Below, one piece after another: positions 6,127 through 14,655 of a stretch of DNA of 27,197 bases; position 1 is the stretch's first letter, and each line of letters opens with the position of its first letter. The stretch covers positions 1-27,197 of IMG/VR virus record IMGVR_UViG_3300035665_000199. One strand, written 5' to 3'. The position numbers and the translations under genes are program-made. The notes below the pieces were generated by a model. The model was not told where the DNA came from and did not search any database. It saw only the letters and a list, made by a program, of their open reading frames with translations. Origin of the DNA: a virus.

Positions 6127-7667
6127 TCGACCAAGTAAAAGCAAACCGCGCGGTCAATTTCATTGAACGCATTTGCACCCACGTCAAAGGCGACCTCGCG
6201 AACCAGCCGTTTATTTTAGAACAATGGCAACGCGACTACATTTCGCAGTTGTTCGGAACCATGGGGCCGGGCGGATTGCGCCAGTACCGAACCTCGTTCG
6301 TTTTCCTACCGCGTAAAAATGGCAAATCGAATTTGATTGCCGCGATCGGGTTGTATCTATTATTCGCCGACAACGAACCCGGTGCGGAAATCTACGTCGC
6401 CGCCGCCGACCGCGAACAAGCGAACGCAATCTTTGAGGTTCAAAAACAAATGGTTCTGAACTCGGCGTTCCTTCGTGGCAAATGCAAAATATATCGAAAT
6501 TCAATCACGCTGAACGGAACCAACTCGTTCATTAAGGCGATCAGCGCGGACGCATCGACAAAGCACGGATTCAGCGCACACGCGGTATTGTACGACGAAC
6601 TGCATTCGGCGCCCAACCGCGAGTTGTGGGAGGTTTTGACGACCTCGGTGGGCGCCCGTTCACAACCTTTGGTTTTGGGAATCAGTACGGCGGGAATCGA
6701 CCGCGGCGGTTTGTGTCGTGAATTATATGAGTACGGCAAACGCGTTTTGACTGGCGCGATTGACGACCGAACATTCTTGCCCGTAATTTACGAGGCACCG
6801 CTCGACGCCGATCCGTTCGACCCGAAGACGTGGTTGATTGCAAACCCGAACCTCGGCGTTTCCGTTCGAATGGAATACTTCGAAAAAATGTCGGCCGAGG
6901 CAAAGATTTTGCCGACGTCTGAAATCGCGTTCAAACAATTACACCTAAACCAATGGATTTCGTCGTTCGATGGTTGGTTGACGGACACCGATTGGTGCGC
7001 GTCCGCTGGCGTCGTTGACCTCGACGAACTGCGCGGCCGAACGTGCTTCGGCGGTTTGGACTTGGCCGCCGTGTCCGACGTTTGCGCCTTTGTCTTGGTA
7101 TTCCCGATGGATGATGGCGAAATGAAGGTTGTTTCGAAATTCTTTGTTTCGAACGCCGCGGTCGAACAACGACGCGGCCGCGTGGGGGCGTCGTACGATG
7201 CGTTTGTTTCGGTCGGTGAGTTAATCGTGACCGACGGGAACTCAACGGATTACAACGTGATATTTGAAGTAATGCTTGAAATGTCAAAGGTGTTCGATAT
7301 TAAGTCCGTGGCCTTTGACCGATGGAACTCGTCGGCATTGGTTCAACGACTGGTCGAGGCCGGTTTCGACATGGATCCGTTCGGCCAAGGGTTCGCGTCA
7401 ATGACCCAGCCGATTCGTGAAATGGAAATTATGATTAAGAAAAAAACACTTCACCACGGCGGCAACTCGATGCTTCGGTACATGGTTTCGAACGTGCAAA
7501 CAAAGTTTGACGAGGCTATGAACGTCAAGTTCGTGAAAAATAAGTCGGCCGATAAGATCGACGGCGTGGTCGCGCTGGCGATGGCAATCGGTGAATATAT
7601 GACCGCGACGCGTGGCTCGAATGACGACCGCTCGGTTTACGAACAAACGGGAATCCGCTACCTATGA
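6123..7667 (+). CDS. terL: Terminase large subunit
   Basis: A 514-aa packaging motor of the HK97/Terminase_1 type. The ATPase domain has Walker A RKNGKS (64-69), Walker B VLYDE (155-159, D158 E159) and the coupling motif GISTAG (186-191). The C-terminal RNase H-like nuclease has candidate acidic residues D313 (GGLDLA), D400 (AFDRW) and D480 (KIDGV). It pumps DNA into the prohead and cuts the concatemer. It is coupled by ATGA overlaps to terS upstream and a small gene downstream. All key residues appear present. Confidence 0.95.
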   Translation: MIDQVKANRAVNFIERICTHVKGDLANQPFILEQWQRDYISQLFGTMGPGGLRQYRTSFVFLPRKNGKSNLIAAIGLYLLFADNEPGAEIYVAAADREQANAIFEVQKQMVLNSAFLRGKCKIYRNSITLNGTNSFIKAISADASTKHGFSAHAVLYDELHSAPNRELWEVLTTSVGARSQPLVLGISTAGIDRGGLCRELYEYGKRVLTGAIDDRTFLPVIYEAPLDADPFDPKTWLIANPNLGVSVRMEYFEKMSAEAKILPTSEIAFKQLHLNQWISSFDGWLTDTDWCASAGVVDLDELRGRTCFGGLDLAAVSDVCAFVLVFPMDDGEMKVVSKFFVSNAAVEQRRGRVGASYDAFVSVGELIVTDGNSTDYNVIFEVMLEMSKVFDIKSVAFDRWNSSALVQRLVEAGFDMDPFGQGFASMTQPIREMEIMIKKKTLHHGGNSMLRYMVSNVQTKFDEAMNVKFVKNKSADKIDGVVALAMAIGEYMTATRGSNDDRSVYEQTGIRYL

Positions 7668-7894
7668 AAAACACAATTAACACGGCGCAAGTGTTTCAAA
7701 ACCAATGCGCCACGCTCGATTCCTTCAACCAATTATTCAATGTTTACATTGCCGAGGGAAATCAAAAAATCGCTGCCTATGAATCGTGCGAAATAATGCA
7801 CGTTTCAATGTACGGGCGGCGACGTTTTCAATCTTATCAATCGTTTCAAAATTCATTAAATCATGCAAAACGAAACCTCACAAATCAACGATAA
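7664..7894 (+). CDS. Small hypothetical protein after terL
   Basis: A 76-aa protein starting at ATGA overlap 7664. It is rich in Asn and Gln with a Tyr/Phe/Ser-rich stretch (RRRFQSYQSFQ). There are no TM segments or known motifs. Its end overlaps the start of the next gene by 32 nt. Function is not recognised. Confidence 0.55.
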   Translation: MKNTINTAQVFQNQCATLDSFNQLFNVYIAEGNQKIAAYESCEIMHVSMYGRRRFQSYQSFQNSLNHAKRNLTNQR

Positions 7895-8141
7895 AATTTC
7901 CGAAATCATTGAGAAACTCGAAGATTTGGTTTTGGCAAAAAATACGACCTACGGCAATTCGCTACAAAACCCGGTTCGGGTGTTTTCACGCGCCACGTCG
8001 GTTGAATCCATTTGCGCCCGCATCGACGATAAGTTGTCGCGCATTTCAGCGGTCGGCGTTAACGACGATACCATCGACACCATTTATGATTTGATGGGGT
8101 ATTATGTGCATTTGTTGATCGCGCTGGAGCGTGAAAATTGA
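7863..8141 (+). CDS. DUF1599/Nmad1-like small protein
   Basis: A 92-aa helical protein. KNTTYGNSLQ near residues 26-35, RIDDKLSRI near 54-62 and DTIYDLMGYYVHLL near 72-85 resemble DUF1599 / nucleotide-modification-associated domain 1 proteins, whose folds relate to MazG-like nucleotide hydrolases. A nucleotide-handling role is only suggested. It sits between terL and the portal, which is unusual for metabolism. Its TGA ends at the first base of the 136-bp repeat. Confidence 0.6.
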   Translation: MQNETSQINDKISEIIEKLEDLVLAKNTTYGNSLQNPVRVFSRATSVESICARIDDKLSRISAVGVNDDTIDTIYDLMGYYVHLLIALEREN

Positions 8142-8276
8142 CGTTGTTCAAAAGTTTCTTTGTATTTATTTGGTTTATATTGATGCGCCGTGTATTTTAT
8201 TTATTTATATATATATCCCTACGGGATATATATATAAATAAATAAAATCAACAACGCGTGTCAATAAGTTTTGCGG
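8141..8276 (+). repeat. 136-bp dispersed repeat with perfect 26-bp hairpin, copy A
   Basis: This copy matches 23535-23670 over 136 bases with 5 mismatches and no indels. A perfect stem runs 8194-8219 against 8223-8248 with loop TAC; the arms are ATTTTATTTATTT, then alternating AT, then CCC/GGG. The wider inverted repeat extends imperfectly to TATTGA (8178) and TCAATA (8266). The 90-bp core 8178-8267 is identical in both copies. Upstream, TTG (8144) and TTTATTTG (8165-8172), 18 nt apart, resemble a promoter that would start transcription at about the hairpin's 5' edge. A promoter with a 5'-UTR hairpin, an origin or a recombination site are all possible. Confidence 0.9.
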
Positions 8277-8333
8277 GAACATCCACGCATGGTTTGGAAA
8301 ACTATTCGTATTTTTGAGGGGGATATACCTACT

Positions 8334-9539
8334 ATGGCCGAAACGAAACCAACCTTTGCCGCCCGCGTGATCGGATTATTCCGCGCCTCACCGAACAACC
8401 CTTCAACCTCGTTGGCCAAACCCGCGGAATGGTTATTCTCGGACGACCGCTCAAAGACCGGCGTTGCGGTGAACGAAAAATCCGCCATGACGTTTTCGGC
8501 GGTTTGGGCATCGGTTCGTATTTTATCGGAAACCATCGCCTCACTACCTTGGAACGTTTACACCAGCGAAGACGAATCGCCAATGGTTGTGCCAAGTCAC
8601 CCGATCACGAAAGTACTGCGCCGACCAAACGCGATGATGACGTCAATGATTTTCCGCGAAACGATGATGGCGAACCTCGCCCTTCACGGCAACGCGTTTG
8701 CATTCATTGAGCGCGACGGCGCGGCCCGTGTGACGCAAATGATTCCCGTTCACCCGTTGCGCGTTGAAATCAAAGTCGTACAAAACGAAAAGTTTTATCA
8801 TGTTGACAAAAAAGAAGTTTACTCGGATTTTGAAATGATCCACGTTTGCGGATTGTCATTCGATGGGGTGATGGGCATTTCGCCGATTAAGGCCGCCCGC
8901 GAAACATTCGGAATCGGTTTGGCGGCCAACCAGTTCGGCGCTCAATTCTTTGGCAACGGCGCAAACGTCGGCGGCGTATTAACGCACCCCGGACGTTTGT
9001 CGGACGAGGCATATACACGAATCAAAAATTCGTGGGCGAATTCATACGGCGGTTTGGGCAACGCACACAAGACCGCGATTCTTGAAGAAGGCATGAAAAT
9101 CGAGCGCATGACGATTCCGCCCGACCAAGCGCAGTTCTTGCAAACCCGCGTTTTTCAAGTTGAAGAAGTCGCCCGCTGGTTTCTTATTCCGCCGCATATG
9201 ATCGGCGACCTTAAAAATTCCGCGACCCGTGCAAACGTCGAAGAACAAGGAATCCAATTCGTGCGAAACACGATCCGTCCGTACGCCGTGCGCTGGGAAG
9301 AAGAATTCACGCTCAAATTGTTTGGTTCGGAATCCGCATTTTTTGTTCAATTCAACCTCGAAGGTTTACTTCGCGGCGACATAAAGTCACGATACGACGC
9401 CTATGCGGTCGGTCGTCAATGGGGTTGGTTGTCGGTGAACGACATTCGCAAAAAAGAACAACTGCCCGACGTCGACGGCGGCGACATTTATTTGCAGCCA
9501 TTGAACATGGTGAACGCCGGTCAAGACGAAAGCATTTAA
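8334..9539 (+). CDS. Portal protein, HK97 family
   Basis: A 401-aa protein from ATG 8334. Near residue 50 it has AMTFSAVWASVRILSE followed by IASLPW, the signature N-terminus of HK97-type portals. RDGAARVTQ, the FDGVMGISPI loop and the stretch YLQPLNMV at the C-terminus complete the family pattern. It forms the dodecameric DNA gateway of the head. The open frame extends upstream to ATG 8289 and TTG 8271, the latter inside the repeat; 8334 gives the usual family N-terminus and has a purine-rich AGGGGG 11 nt upstream. The protease gene follows after 4 nt. Confidence 0.93.
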   Translation: MAETKPTFAARVIGLFRASPNNPSTSLAKPAEWLFSDDRSKTGVAVNEKSAMTFSAVWASVRILSETIASLPWNVYTSEDESPMVVPSHPITKVLRRPNAMMTSMIFRETMMANLALHGNAFAFIERDGAARVTQMIPVHPLRVEIKVVQNEKFYHVDKKEVYSDFEMIHVCGLSFDGVMGISPIKAARETFGIGLAANQFGAQFFGNGANVGGVLTHPGRLSDEAYTRIKNSWANSYGGLGNAHKTAILEEGMKIERMTIPPDQAQFLQTRVFQVEEVARWFLIPPHMIGDLKNSATRANVEEQGIQFVRNTIRPYAVRWEEEFTLKLFGSESAFFVQFNLEGLLRGDIKSRYDAYAVGRQWGWLSVNDIRKKEQLPDVDGGDIYLQPLNMVNAGQDESI

Positions 9540-9543
9540 GACG

Positions 9544-10770
9544 ATGCCGTGGTCTGACTATCCCCAAGCCGCAACGGACAACGCACAACGTGCGTTGGAT
9601 CACCGCGAAGAATACGATTCCCAATGCGGAACGCCCGTTGGTTGGGAAACCGCTCGCATTTTATCGGAGCGTGAGGCCATATCGGTTGAACGCCTACCCC
9701 GCATTTATTCGTTTTTATCACGCGCCAAGGTTTACGACCAAGGCGATTTTTTCGATTCCGAGAAAAACGAAATTTGCGGATCCGTTATGTTCGCCGCGTG
9801 GGGCGGTGACGAAATGCTCGAATGGGCGAAAGAAACTTACGAAGAATCCGAAGAATACAATATGAAAACAGAAATTAACCGCGCCGAACCCGGCGAACTC
9901 GAATTAGGCGATTTCGTGCGTTGGAATTCGTCAAATGGGTTCGCCTATGGTCGCATCATAGAAATCGCCGTAGAAGGCGAATTAGAGGCCGATTCGGGGT
10001 TCGTAGTGAACGCAACCGAGGACGACCCCGCCGCAAAGATTCGAATTTTCCAATTTGATTCTGAAATTGAGGCATACGTCGAGCAAGAACCAGCGCTGAA
10101 CGTGGTGCATCGTTTTTCTACTTTAGAAAAATTCGCCGCCGACGTTCGCAAAAACATTCCGATCATGGAGCGCCGCACCACGACGCAACGCGCGGACGTG
10201 AACGGACAAACGATCGCGGGTTACGCAGCCGTGTTCAATTCGCCGTCCGAAGATTTGGGCGGGTTCATTGAATACATCGCGCCGGGCGCGTTCGATTCCG
10301 TTATGAACGACGACGTCCGTGGTTTTTACAACCACGATTACAACTATTTATTGGGCCGCGCATCGTCCGGCACGTTGCGTTTGTCAACCGACGAACGCGG
10401 TTTGCGGTACGAAATTGATTTGCCGAACACAACCTACGCCAACGACTTGATTGAGTTGATGCGCCGCGGTGACGTCAATCAATCGTCGTTCGCCTTTATG
10501 ATCGAATCCGATTCTTGGTCGGTGAAGGGCAAACAAAACATTCGCACGATCACGAAAATATCGCGCCTCATTGACGTCGCACCCGTCGTGATCCCCGCAT
10601 ACCCCGCCGCCACGTCACAACTTGTGACGCGTGCGCTAAACACCGACGCCGAGGTTCAAACCTCGGTTGCCGACGCCGAACCAGTTGGTTCGGAAATCGA
10701 AAACGTAGACAAGGCTGAACGGCCGAATTTGCGCTCTTTACTTTTAAGAATAATTAACCTTAATTCATAA
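9544..10770 (+). CDS. Three-domain prohead protease
   Basis: A 408-aa protein with three parts. Residues 1-105 resemble a small domain seen in other phages (PWSDYPQAATDNAQRAL, then WGGDEMLEWA). Residues 118-195 resemble an Hva1_TUDOR/DUF2945 domain (LGDFVRWNSS, VNATEDDPAAKI, VVHRFSTLEK). Residues 215-365 are an HK97-type prohead serine protease (U35-like) with catalytic His in FYNHDYN (H264) and Ser in NQSSFAF (S314/S315). The protease trims scaffold and capsid domains during head maturation. The usual family length is about 200 aa, so the first 205 residues are an addition. There is one continuous frame with no stop; an internal ATG at 10165 could give a protease-only product. It lies between portal and capsid, as expected. 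Confidence 0.9.
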   Translation: MPWSDYPQAATDNAQRALDHREEYDSQCGTPVGWETARILSEREAISVERLPRIYSFLSRAKVYDQGDFFDSEKNEICGSVMFAAWGGDEMLEWAKETYEESEEYNMKTEINRAEPGELELGDFVRWNSSNGFAYGRIIEIAVEGELEADSGFVVNATEDDPAAKIRIFQFDSEIEAYVEQEPALNVVHRFSTLEKFAADVRKNIPIMERRTTTQRADVNGQTIAGYAAVFNSPSEDLGGFIEYIAPGAFDSVMNDDVRGFYNHDYNYLLGRASSGTLRLSTDERGLRYEIDLPNTTYANDLIELMRRGDVNQSSFAFMIESDSWSVKGKQNIRTITKISRLIDVAPVVIPAYPAATSQLVTRALNTDAEVQTSVADAEPVGSEIENVDKAERPNLRSLLLRIINLNS

Positions 10771-10774
10771 AATC

Positions 10775-11974
10775 ATGAATTCAATTCAACTGCGCGAAAA
10801 ACGCGCCGCGTTGGTAAACGAAATGAATAATATCGTTGCCGCCGCACAAACCGAAGGCCGTTCGCTGAACGCCGAGGAAAACCAAAAGTTTGATGCAATC
10901 GAAACCGACGTTCGCGCCTATGGCGAAAGCGTTGAGAAAATCGAGCGTGCCGAGCAAATGAAGAAGGAGATTGCCGCCGGTCGCGAAGTACGCGCCGAAC
11001 AAAAGGAAATCACCAAGCACGCAGCATTTTCAAAATACCTACGCAACGGAATGGGCGGTCTTACTGCCGAAGAACGTTCATTGGTTGAAATGCGCGGTAC
11101 TGATTCTCAAATCACGACTACCGATTCACTTGGTGGATTCTTGGTTCCCGAAGATTTCTCAAACATCCTTGACGTTGCGAGCAAATTCACCGGCGCCATT
11201 GAAGGTCTTGCCCAAGTTCTAAACACCACAAGCGGAGCGACTTTGCCTTATCCAAAGGTGAACGATACCAGCGTTGTAGGTGCAATTTTGTCTGAAGGTT
11301 CCGCCGACGTGGTTTCCGATATGACATTCGCGGCCCTAAACCTTGGCGCTTACACTTATTCTTCAAAAATTGTTAAGGTATCTTACCAACTTTTGCAAGA
11401 TGCAGCGTTTGATCTTGACGCGTTCCTTGTGAACACTCTTGGCGAGCGTATCGCACGCGGTCAAAACGCACACTTCACAACCGGCACCGGATCGGGTCAA
11501 CCACAAGGTTTGATCACCGCTGGTTCAAGTGCATTGACTACCGCAAGCGCCACCGCAATCACGGCCGACGAAATCTTGACGCTAATTCATAGCATCGACA
11601 AGTCATACCGCAACTCACCGAAATTTGCTCTTATGGGTGCCGACACTACGGCCGCCGCTATTCGCAAACTGGGCGTTGGTTCTTCTAACGACTTCCCCGT
11701 GTTCATTCCGGGAATGGCAATGGGCGAACCCGACCGCGTGTTCGGAGTTCCCTTCTACGTCAACAACGACATGGCCGCTATCGCCGCTACCAACAAAGCG
11801 TTGGTTGCTGCCGATTTCAGCAAATATGTTGTTCGCAACGCTGGAGGCGTTCAAATGCTTCGTTTGAACGAGCGTTTTGCTGATGCTCTTTTGGTTGGTT
11901 ACATTGCTTACAAGCGTTCCGACGCGGGTGCAATCGACACCGCTGCAATCAAGTACATTACTCAAAAGGCATAA
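10775..11974 (+). CDS. Major capsid protein, HK97 fold
   Basis: A 399-aa protein. Residues 1-95 are a charged coiled coil, the HK97 delta domain that acts as an internal scaffold and is normally removed by the protease. The mature part starts around SLGGFLVPEDFSN (residue 118 onward), with ATLPYPK, FTTGTGSGQPQG and FGVPFYVNNDM as typical family motifs. It builds the icosahedral shell. Codon use (more CTT, GCT) differs slightly from its neighbours, as is common for a very highly expressed gene. Confidence 0.95.
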   Translation: MNSIQLREKRAALVNEMNNIVAAAQTEGRSLNAEENQKFDAIETDVRAYGESVEKIERAEQMKKEIAAGREVRAEQKEITKHAAFSKYLRNGMGGLTAEERSLVEMRGTDSQITTTDSLGGFLVPEDFSNILDVASKFTGAIEGLAQVLNTTSGATLPYPKVNDTSVVGAILSEGSADVVSDMTFAALNLGAYTYSSKIVKVSYQLLQDAAFDLDAFLVNTLGERIARGQNAHFTTGTGSGQPQGLITAGSSALTTASATAITADEILTLIHSIDKSYRNSPKFALMGADTTAAAIRKLGVGSSNDFPVFIPGMAMGEPDRVFGVPFYVNNDMAAIAATNKALVAADFSKYVVRNAGGVQMLRLNERFADALLVGYIAYKRSDAGAIDTAAIKYITQKA

Positions 11975-11978
11975 TCGA

Positions 11979-12164
11979 ATGGAAATTCGATTCATTAAAA
12001 CTTTGGTTGGTAACGGGTTTGCATATCGCTCCGGCGAGGTGCATACCCTTACCGCCGAGGCGGCGATGGAGTACGTTGGCGCGGGTTTGGCTGAAGTTAT
12101 CGCCAAACCCGCCGCTCAACGCGCTGAACGCGCAGTTCCAAAAACTAAAGTTCAAAAAAGATAA
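11979..12164 (+). CDS. Small protein between capsid and adaptor
   Basis: A 61-aa protein from ATG 11979, 4 nt after the capsid stop. The first 40 residues form a strand-turn-helix pattern (Y-x-SGE-x-HTL, then AMEYVGAGLAEV), followed by a basic tail. A similar layout appears in the 56-aa protein at 14044, and both sit next to head-completion genes. I do not know its function; a head or connector accessory is inferred from position. Confidence 0.65.
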   Translation: MEIRFIKTLVGNGFAYRSGEVHTLTAEAAMEYVGAGLAEVIAKPAAQRAERAVPKTKVQKR

Positions 12165-12169
12165 AAATC

Positions 12170-12751
12170 ATGATCACGCAAAAAACAATTCAGATTGTAA
12201 CGCCTCCCGCGTCGGAACCATTAACATTGGCCAACGTGAAGGAATTTTTGCGAGTTGATCACAACGACGACGACGTTACGTTGGCGATTTTTATTTCCGC
12301 GGCCCGTGAATTGTGCGAATCATTCACTCGGTTGGCGCTGATGCCAACCACGTTCGAAGAATACTTCGACGATTTCCCGACATATTCGGGGGACTACAAA
12401 GACGAAATACATTTGTCGCGCTCGCCAGTTACGGCCGTGACCTACGTCAAATACATTGACGGAAACGAAACAACCATCACGGCAAACGCCGCCGACTACA
12501 AAGTCGATTTAATTTCCCGACCCGCCCGCATTTCACCCGACGCGGGTTGGTTTGGAACATACGAAACAATAAACGCCGTATTCATTCGCTACGTTGCGGG
12601 GTACGCCAACGCCGCGGCGGTTCCGGCGGCCCTAAAACAAGGAATGCTACTTGTCATCGCCGATATGTACGAAAACCGCACGGATTCCGTTAAGCGGTTG
12701 CCAACGGCGTCGGAATATCTTTGGAACCCCTACCGAGTTTTCTCATTTTAA
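12170..12751 (+). CDS. Head-tail connector, HK97 gp6-like adaptor
   Basis: A 193-aa protein. The N-terminus (EPLTLANVKEFLRVDHNDDD, near residues 16-35) is the signature of phage_connect_1/gp6-like adaptors. IRYVAGYA and LKQGMLLVIADMYENR near 145-170 also fit the family. It forms the ring beneath the portal. Order after the capsid gene and before head closure is standard for HK97-like phages. Confidence 0.9.
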   Translation: MITQKTIQIVTPPASEPLTLANVKEFLRVDHNDDDVTLAIFISAARELCESFTRLALMPTTFEEYFDDFPTYSGDYKDEIHLSRSPVTAVTYVKYIDGNETTITANAADYKVDLISRPARISPDAGWFGTYETINAVFIRYVAGYANAAAVPAALKQGMLLVIADMYENRTDSVKRLPTASEYLWNPYRVFSF

Positions 12752-12754
12752 GCG

Positions 12755-13141
12755 ATGAACCCCGGCGATTTCGACCAGCGCATCGTTATTCAAAACGTGA
12801 GCGAAGCAGTTGATCAATTCGGTCAACGGATCCGTTCGTTTTCAACCTTGGCGGCCGTATGGGCGAAGGTTGAAGAAAAGTCGGGAACCGAAGGCGAGGT
12901 TTCGTACCAACTGACCGCAAACAAAAAGGTTCAATTCATGATCCGTTGGCGCAATGACGTCAACGAAAAAATGCCGATTGTATATCGCGGCAAAATTTAC
13001 GAAATTGAATCTATTATTTCAGACGATGCGCGAAAGCATACAATGAAGATTCACGCGAGGTTGTCGGATAGTACGCTCATGAAATGGGATTTGTTCATTG
13101 AAAAATGGGAATCCGCATCAACCCAATGGCAATTTATTTGA
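12755..13141 (+). CDS. Head closure protein (phage head-tail joining family)
   Basis: A 128-aa protein. It begins NPGDFDQRIVIQ, typical of the SPP1 gp16 / phage_H_T_join family, and contains AVWAKVEE near residue 35 and MPIVYRGKIYEIESI near residues 70-85. It closes the connector and retains DNA. Position between the adaptor and the gp10-like neck protein is as expected. The C-terminal tail is about 15 residues longer than the usual core. Confidence 0.85.
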   Translation: MNPGDFDQRIVIQNVSEAVDQFGQRIRSFSTLAAVWAKVEEKSGTEGEVSYQLTANKKVQFMIRWRNDVNEKMPIVYRGKIYEIESIISDDARKHTMKIHARLSDSTLMKWDLFIEKWESASTQWQFI

Positions 13142-13142
13142 C

Positions 13143-13661
13143 ATGGCAAACGACGGCATTGGTATTGACAACGAGCAACTCAAAGGCGAGTTTGCCCGCG
13201 TGGTTCGTGAATTAAACAAATTCGCGAACGTTATCGACGCGCGTGAACTCGGCAAACTGCAGCGTTCGGCAATGAAGTTGACGCAAGACGCGATGAAGTC
13301 GGAAATCAAAGACGCAAGCGAAACGTTCAAAATTTACCGCAACGGCGGGTTGTATGCGGAAATAAAACCCGGAACGTTGGCGAAATCCATTGGTATCGGA
13401 AAATCGAAGGTCAACAACGCCCGTTTGTTTTCCGCGTACTGGGTCGGCCCACGCGTGAAGGGTTCATTCAAAGACCCCGAAAAGGGCGGATGGTTCGCGC
13501 ACTTCATTAACTACGGGAACATTTCGTCGGGCAACTACGGCGGCAAAAACCGCGGTTTCGCGGAACGTGCAAAGGCCCGAACCAGCGGTTTGGTCATGGC
13601 TAAATTTACCAACGACGCGGGAAAATATATTGAAAAGGAATTCAACAACTCCGTCAAATGA
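13143..13661 (+). CDS. HK97 gp10-like neck/tail component
   Basis: A 172-aa protein starting at ATG 13143, immediately after the upstream TGA; an upstream in-frame start at 13098 overlaps that gene and is less likely. The N-terminal helix contains LQRSAMKLTQDAMKSE and a following Gly-rich segment WFAHFINYGN, a pattern seen in gp10-family proteins (the LNFGT-like motif is FINYGN here). It ends in a helix. It probably sits at the neck between head and tail. The stop overlaps the next ATG. Confidence 0.8.
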   Translation: MANDGIGIDNEQLKGEFARVVRELNKFANVIDARELGKLQRSAMKLTQDAMKSEIKDASETFKIYRNGGLYAEIKPGTLAKSIGIGKSKVNNARLFSAYWVGPRVKGSFKDPEKGGWFAHFINYGNISSGNYGGKNRGFAERAKARTSGLVMAKFTNDAGKYIEKEFNNSVK

Positions 13662-14047
13662 TTGGTAAGGTCATAAAATCAAAGTTCACAACCGACGCGA
13701 ACCTCGCGGCGTTGTTCGGCGGCCGCGTGTTTCCAGCCGTCGGCGCCCAAGGCCAAACCACGCCGTACGCAATCTATGAGGTGATCAACAATTCACCCAC
13801 GCGGTCGAAGGATTCGGATTCGCATATTGACGAAATCGACGTGCGAATCACGTTGGTTTCAACTAATTATTCAGATACTGCAACTGGTGTCGATAACGTA
13901 CGTTCGGCCTTTGTTCGGATGCGCGAAATAATTTTGGACGTTGCCGTTCAAAGTTGTAAATTTGACGGAGAACGGGATTTGTTTTCAGACGACGAACGAT
14001 TTTTCGCCAAGCAAGTTGACCTAATTTTTAGAATCATTAAATTATGA
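13658..14047 (+). CDS. Tail terminator / completion protein (DUF3168)
   Basis: A 129-aa protein with the DUF3168 pattern: an N-terminal helix, GRVFPAVGAQGQTTPYAIYE near residues 22-41 (the P-x-Y motif), and a later strand pair ending DLIFRI. The family caps the tail tube and joins it to the head. Both ends have ATGA overlaps with neighbours. Position just before the tail tube gene is typical. Confidence 0.85.
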   Translation: MIGKVIKSKFTTDANLAALFGGRVFPAVGAQGQTTPYAIYEVINNSPTRSKDSDSHIDEIDVRITLVSTNYSDTATGVDNVRSAFVRMREIILDVAVQSCKFDGERDLFSDDERFFAKQVDLIFRIIKL

Positions 14048-14214
14048 TAAAAGTACAACTCACACAAGATTGGGAAGTTATGCGCGAGCGCGTGATCACC
14101 AAAGGTTCGTTCGTTATGGTTCCAAACCATACGGCCGAACAACTCAAAGCCGCCGGGTTCGTCGCAAAAGACGAAACCGACGCAACCATCGAAAATAAAC
14201 CCCTAAAAAAATAA
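14044..14214 (+). CDS. Small 56-aa protein before tail tube
   Basis: A short reading frame from ATG 14044 (ATGA overlap with the tail terminator) to TAA 14212-14214. The middle contains KGSFVMVPNHTAEQLKAAGF, a strand-helix layout like that of the 61-aa protein after the capsid gene, followed by a charged tail. The tail tube gene starts 6 nt later. Function is unknown; a small structural accessory is possible. Confidence 0.6.
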   Translation: MIKVQLTQDWEVMRERVITKGSFVMVPNHTAEQLKAAGFVAKDETDATIENKPLKK

Positions 14215-14220
14215 AACATC

Positions 14221-14655
14221 ATGCCAGCATCAACAGCAATCATGAACGCAACCGACGTACTGATCCAATTCAGTACGGACGGCGTGACTTACGACGAAGT
14301 AGGTCGTATGACAAACGCGAGTTTGTCAATATCAATGGAAACGCGCGATACATCAAATAAAGATTCCGCCGGGTTCCGTGAACTTTTGGGCGGTCAACGC
14401 TCGTGGTCTTTAGCCGGCGACGGATTGGTCGTGTACTCGTTAACGGGTGCCGACGGATTTTCCGACTTATTTGGATATTGGAATAGCCGAACTAATTTGT
14501 ACGTCAAATTTGGTTCGGTTACTGCATCCGAAAAAAGTTATTCCGGCCGTGGATTTATCACGTCTTTGGATCAAGAAGCGGGCGTCGAAGATAACGCGAC
14601 ATTCTCATTCTCTTTTGAGGGAACTGGAGCGTTGGCCGAAGCAACAAACGCCTAA
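14221..14655 (+). CDS. Major tail tube protein
   Basis: A 144-aa protein with the TP901-1-like tail tube pattern: DVLIQFSTDG near residue 12, SLSISMETRDTSNKDS near residues 35-50, and a second beta half ending FSFEGTGAL. The family polymerises into the tail tube. It is followed 9 nt later by a strong terminator hairpin, which fits high expression of the tube relative to the downstream chaperones. Confidence 0.88.
   Translation: MPASTAIMNATDVLIQFSTDGVTYDEVGRMTNASLSISMETRDTSNKDSAGFRELLGGQRSWSLAGDGLVVYSLTGADGFSDLFGYWNSRTNLYVKFGSVTASEKSYSGRGFITSLDQEAGVEDNATFSFSFEGTGALAEATNA

Noticed and set aside
8194-8248. The AT-rich hairpin as an ordinary intrinsic terminator
   Set aside because: No T-tract follows a GC stem; the stem is long and AT-rich, and the identical core at two sites suggests another function. 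Termination cannot be excluded.
11615-12106. 163-aa minus-strand frame over the capsid gene end
   Set aside because: It crosses a certain capsid gene and two gene boundaries, with no recognisable domain.
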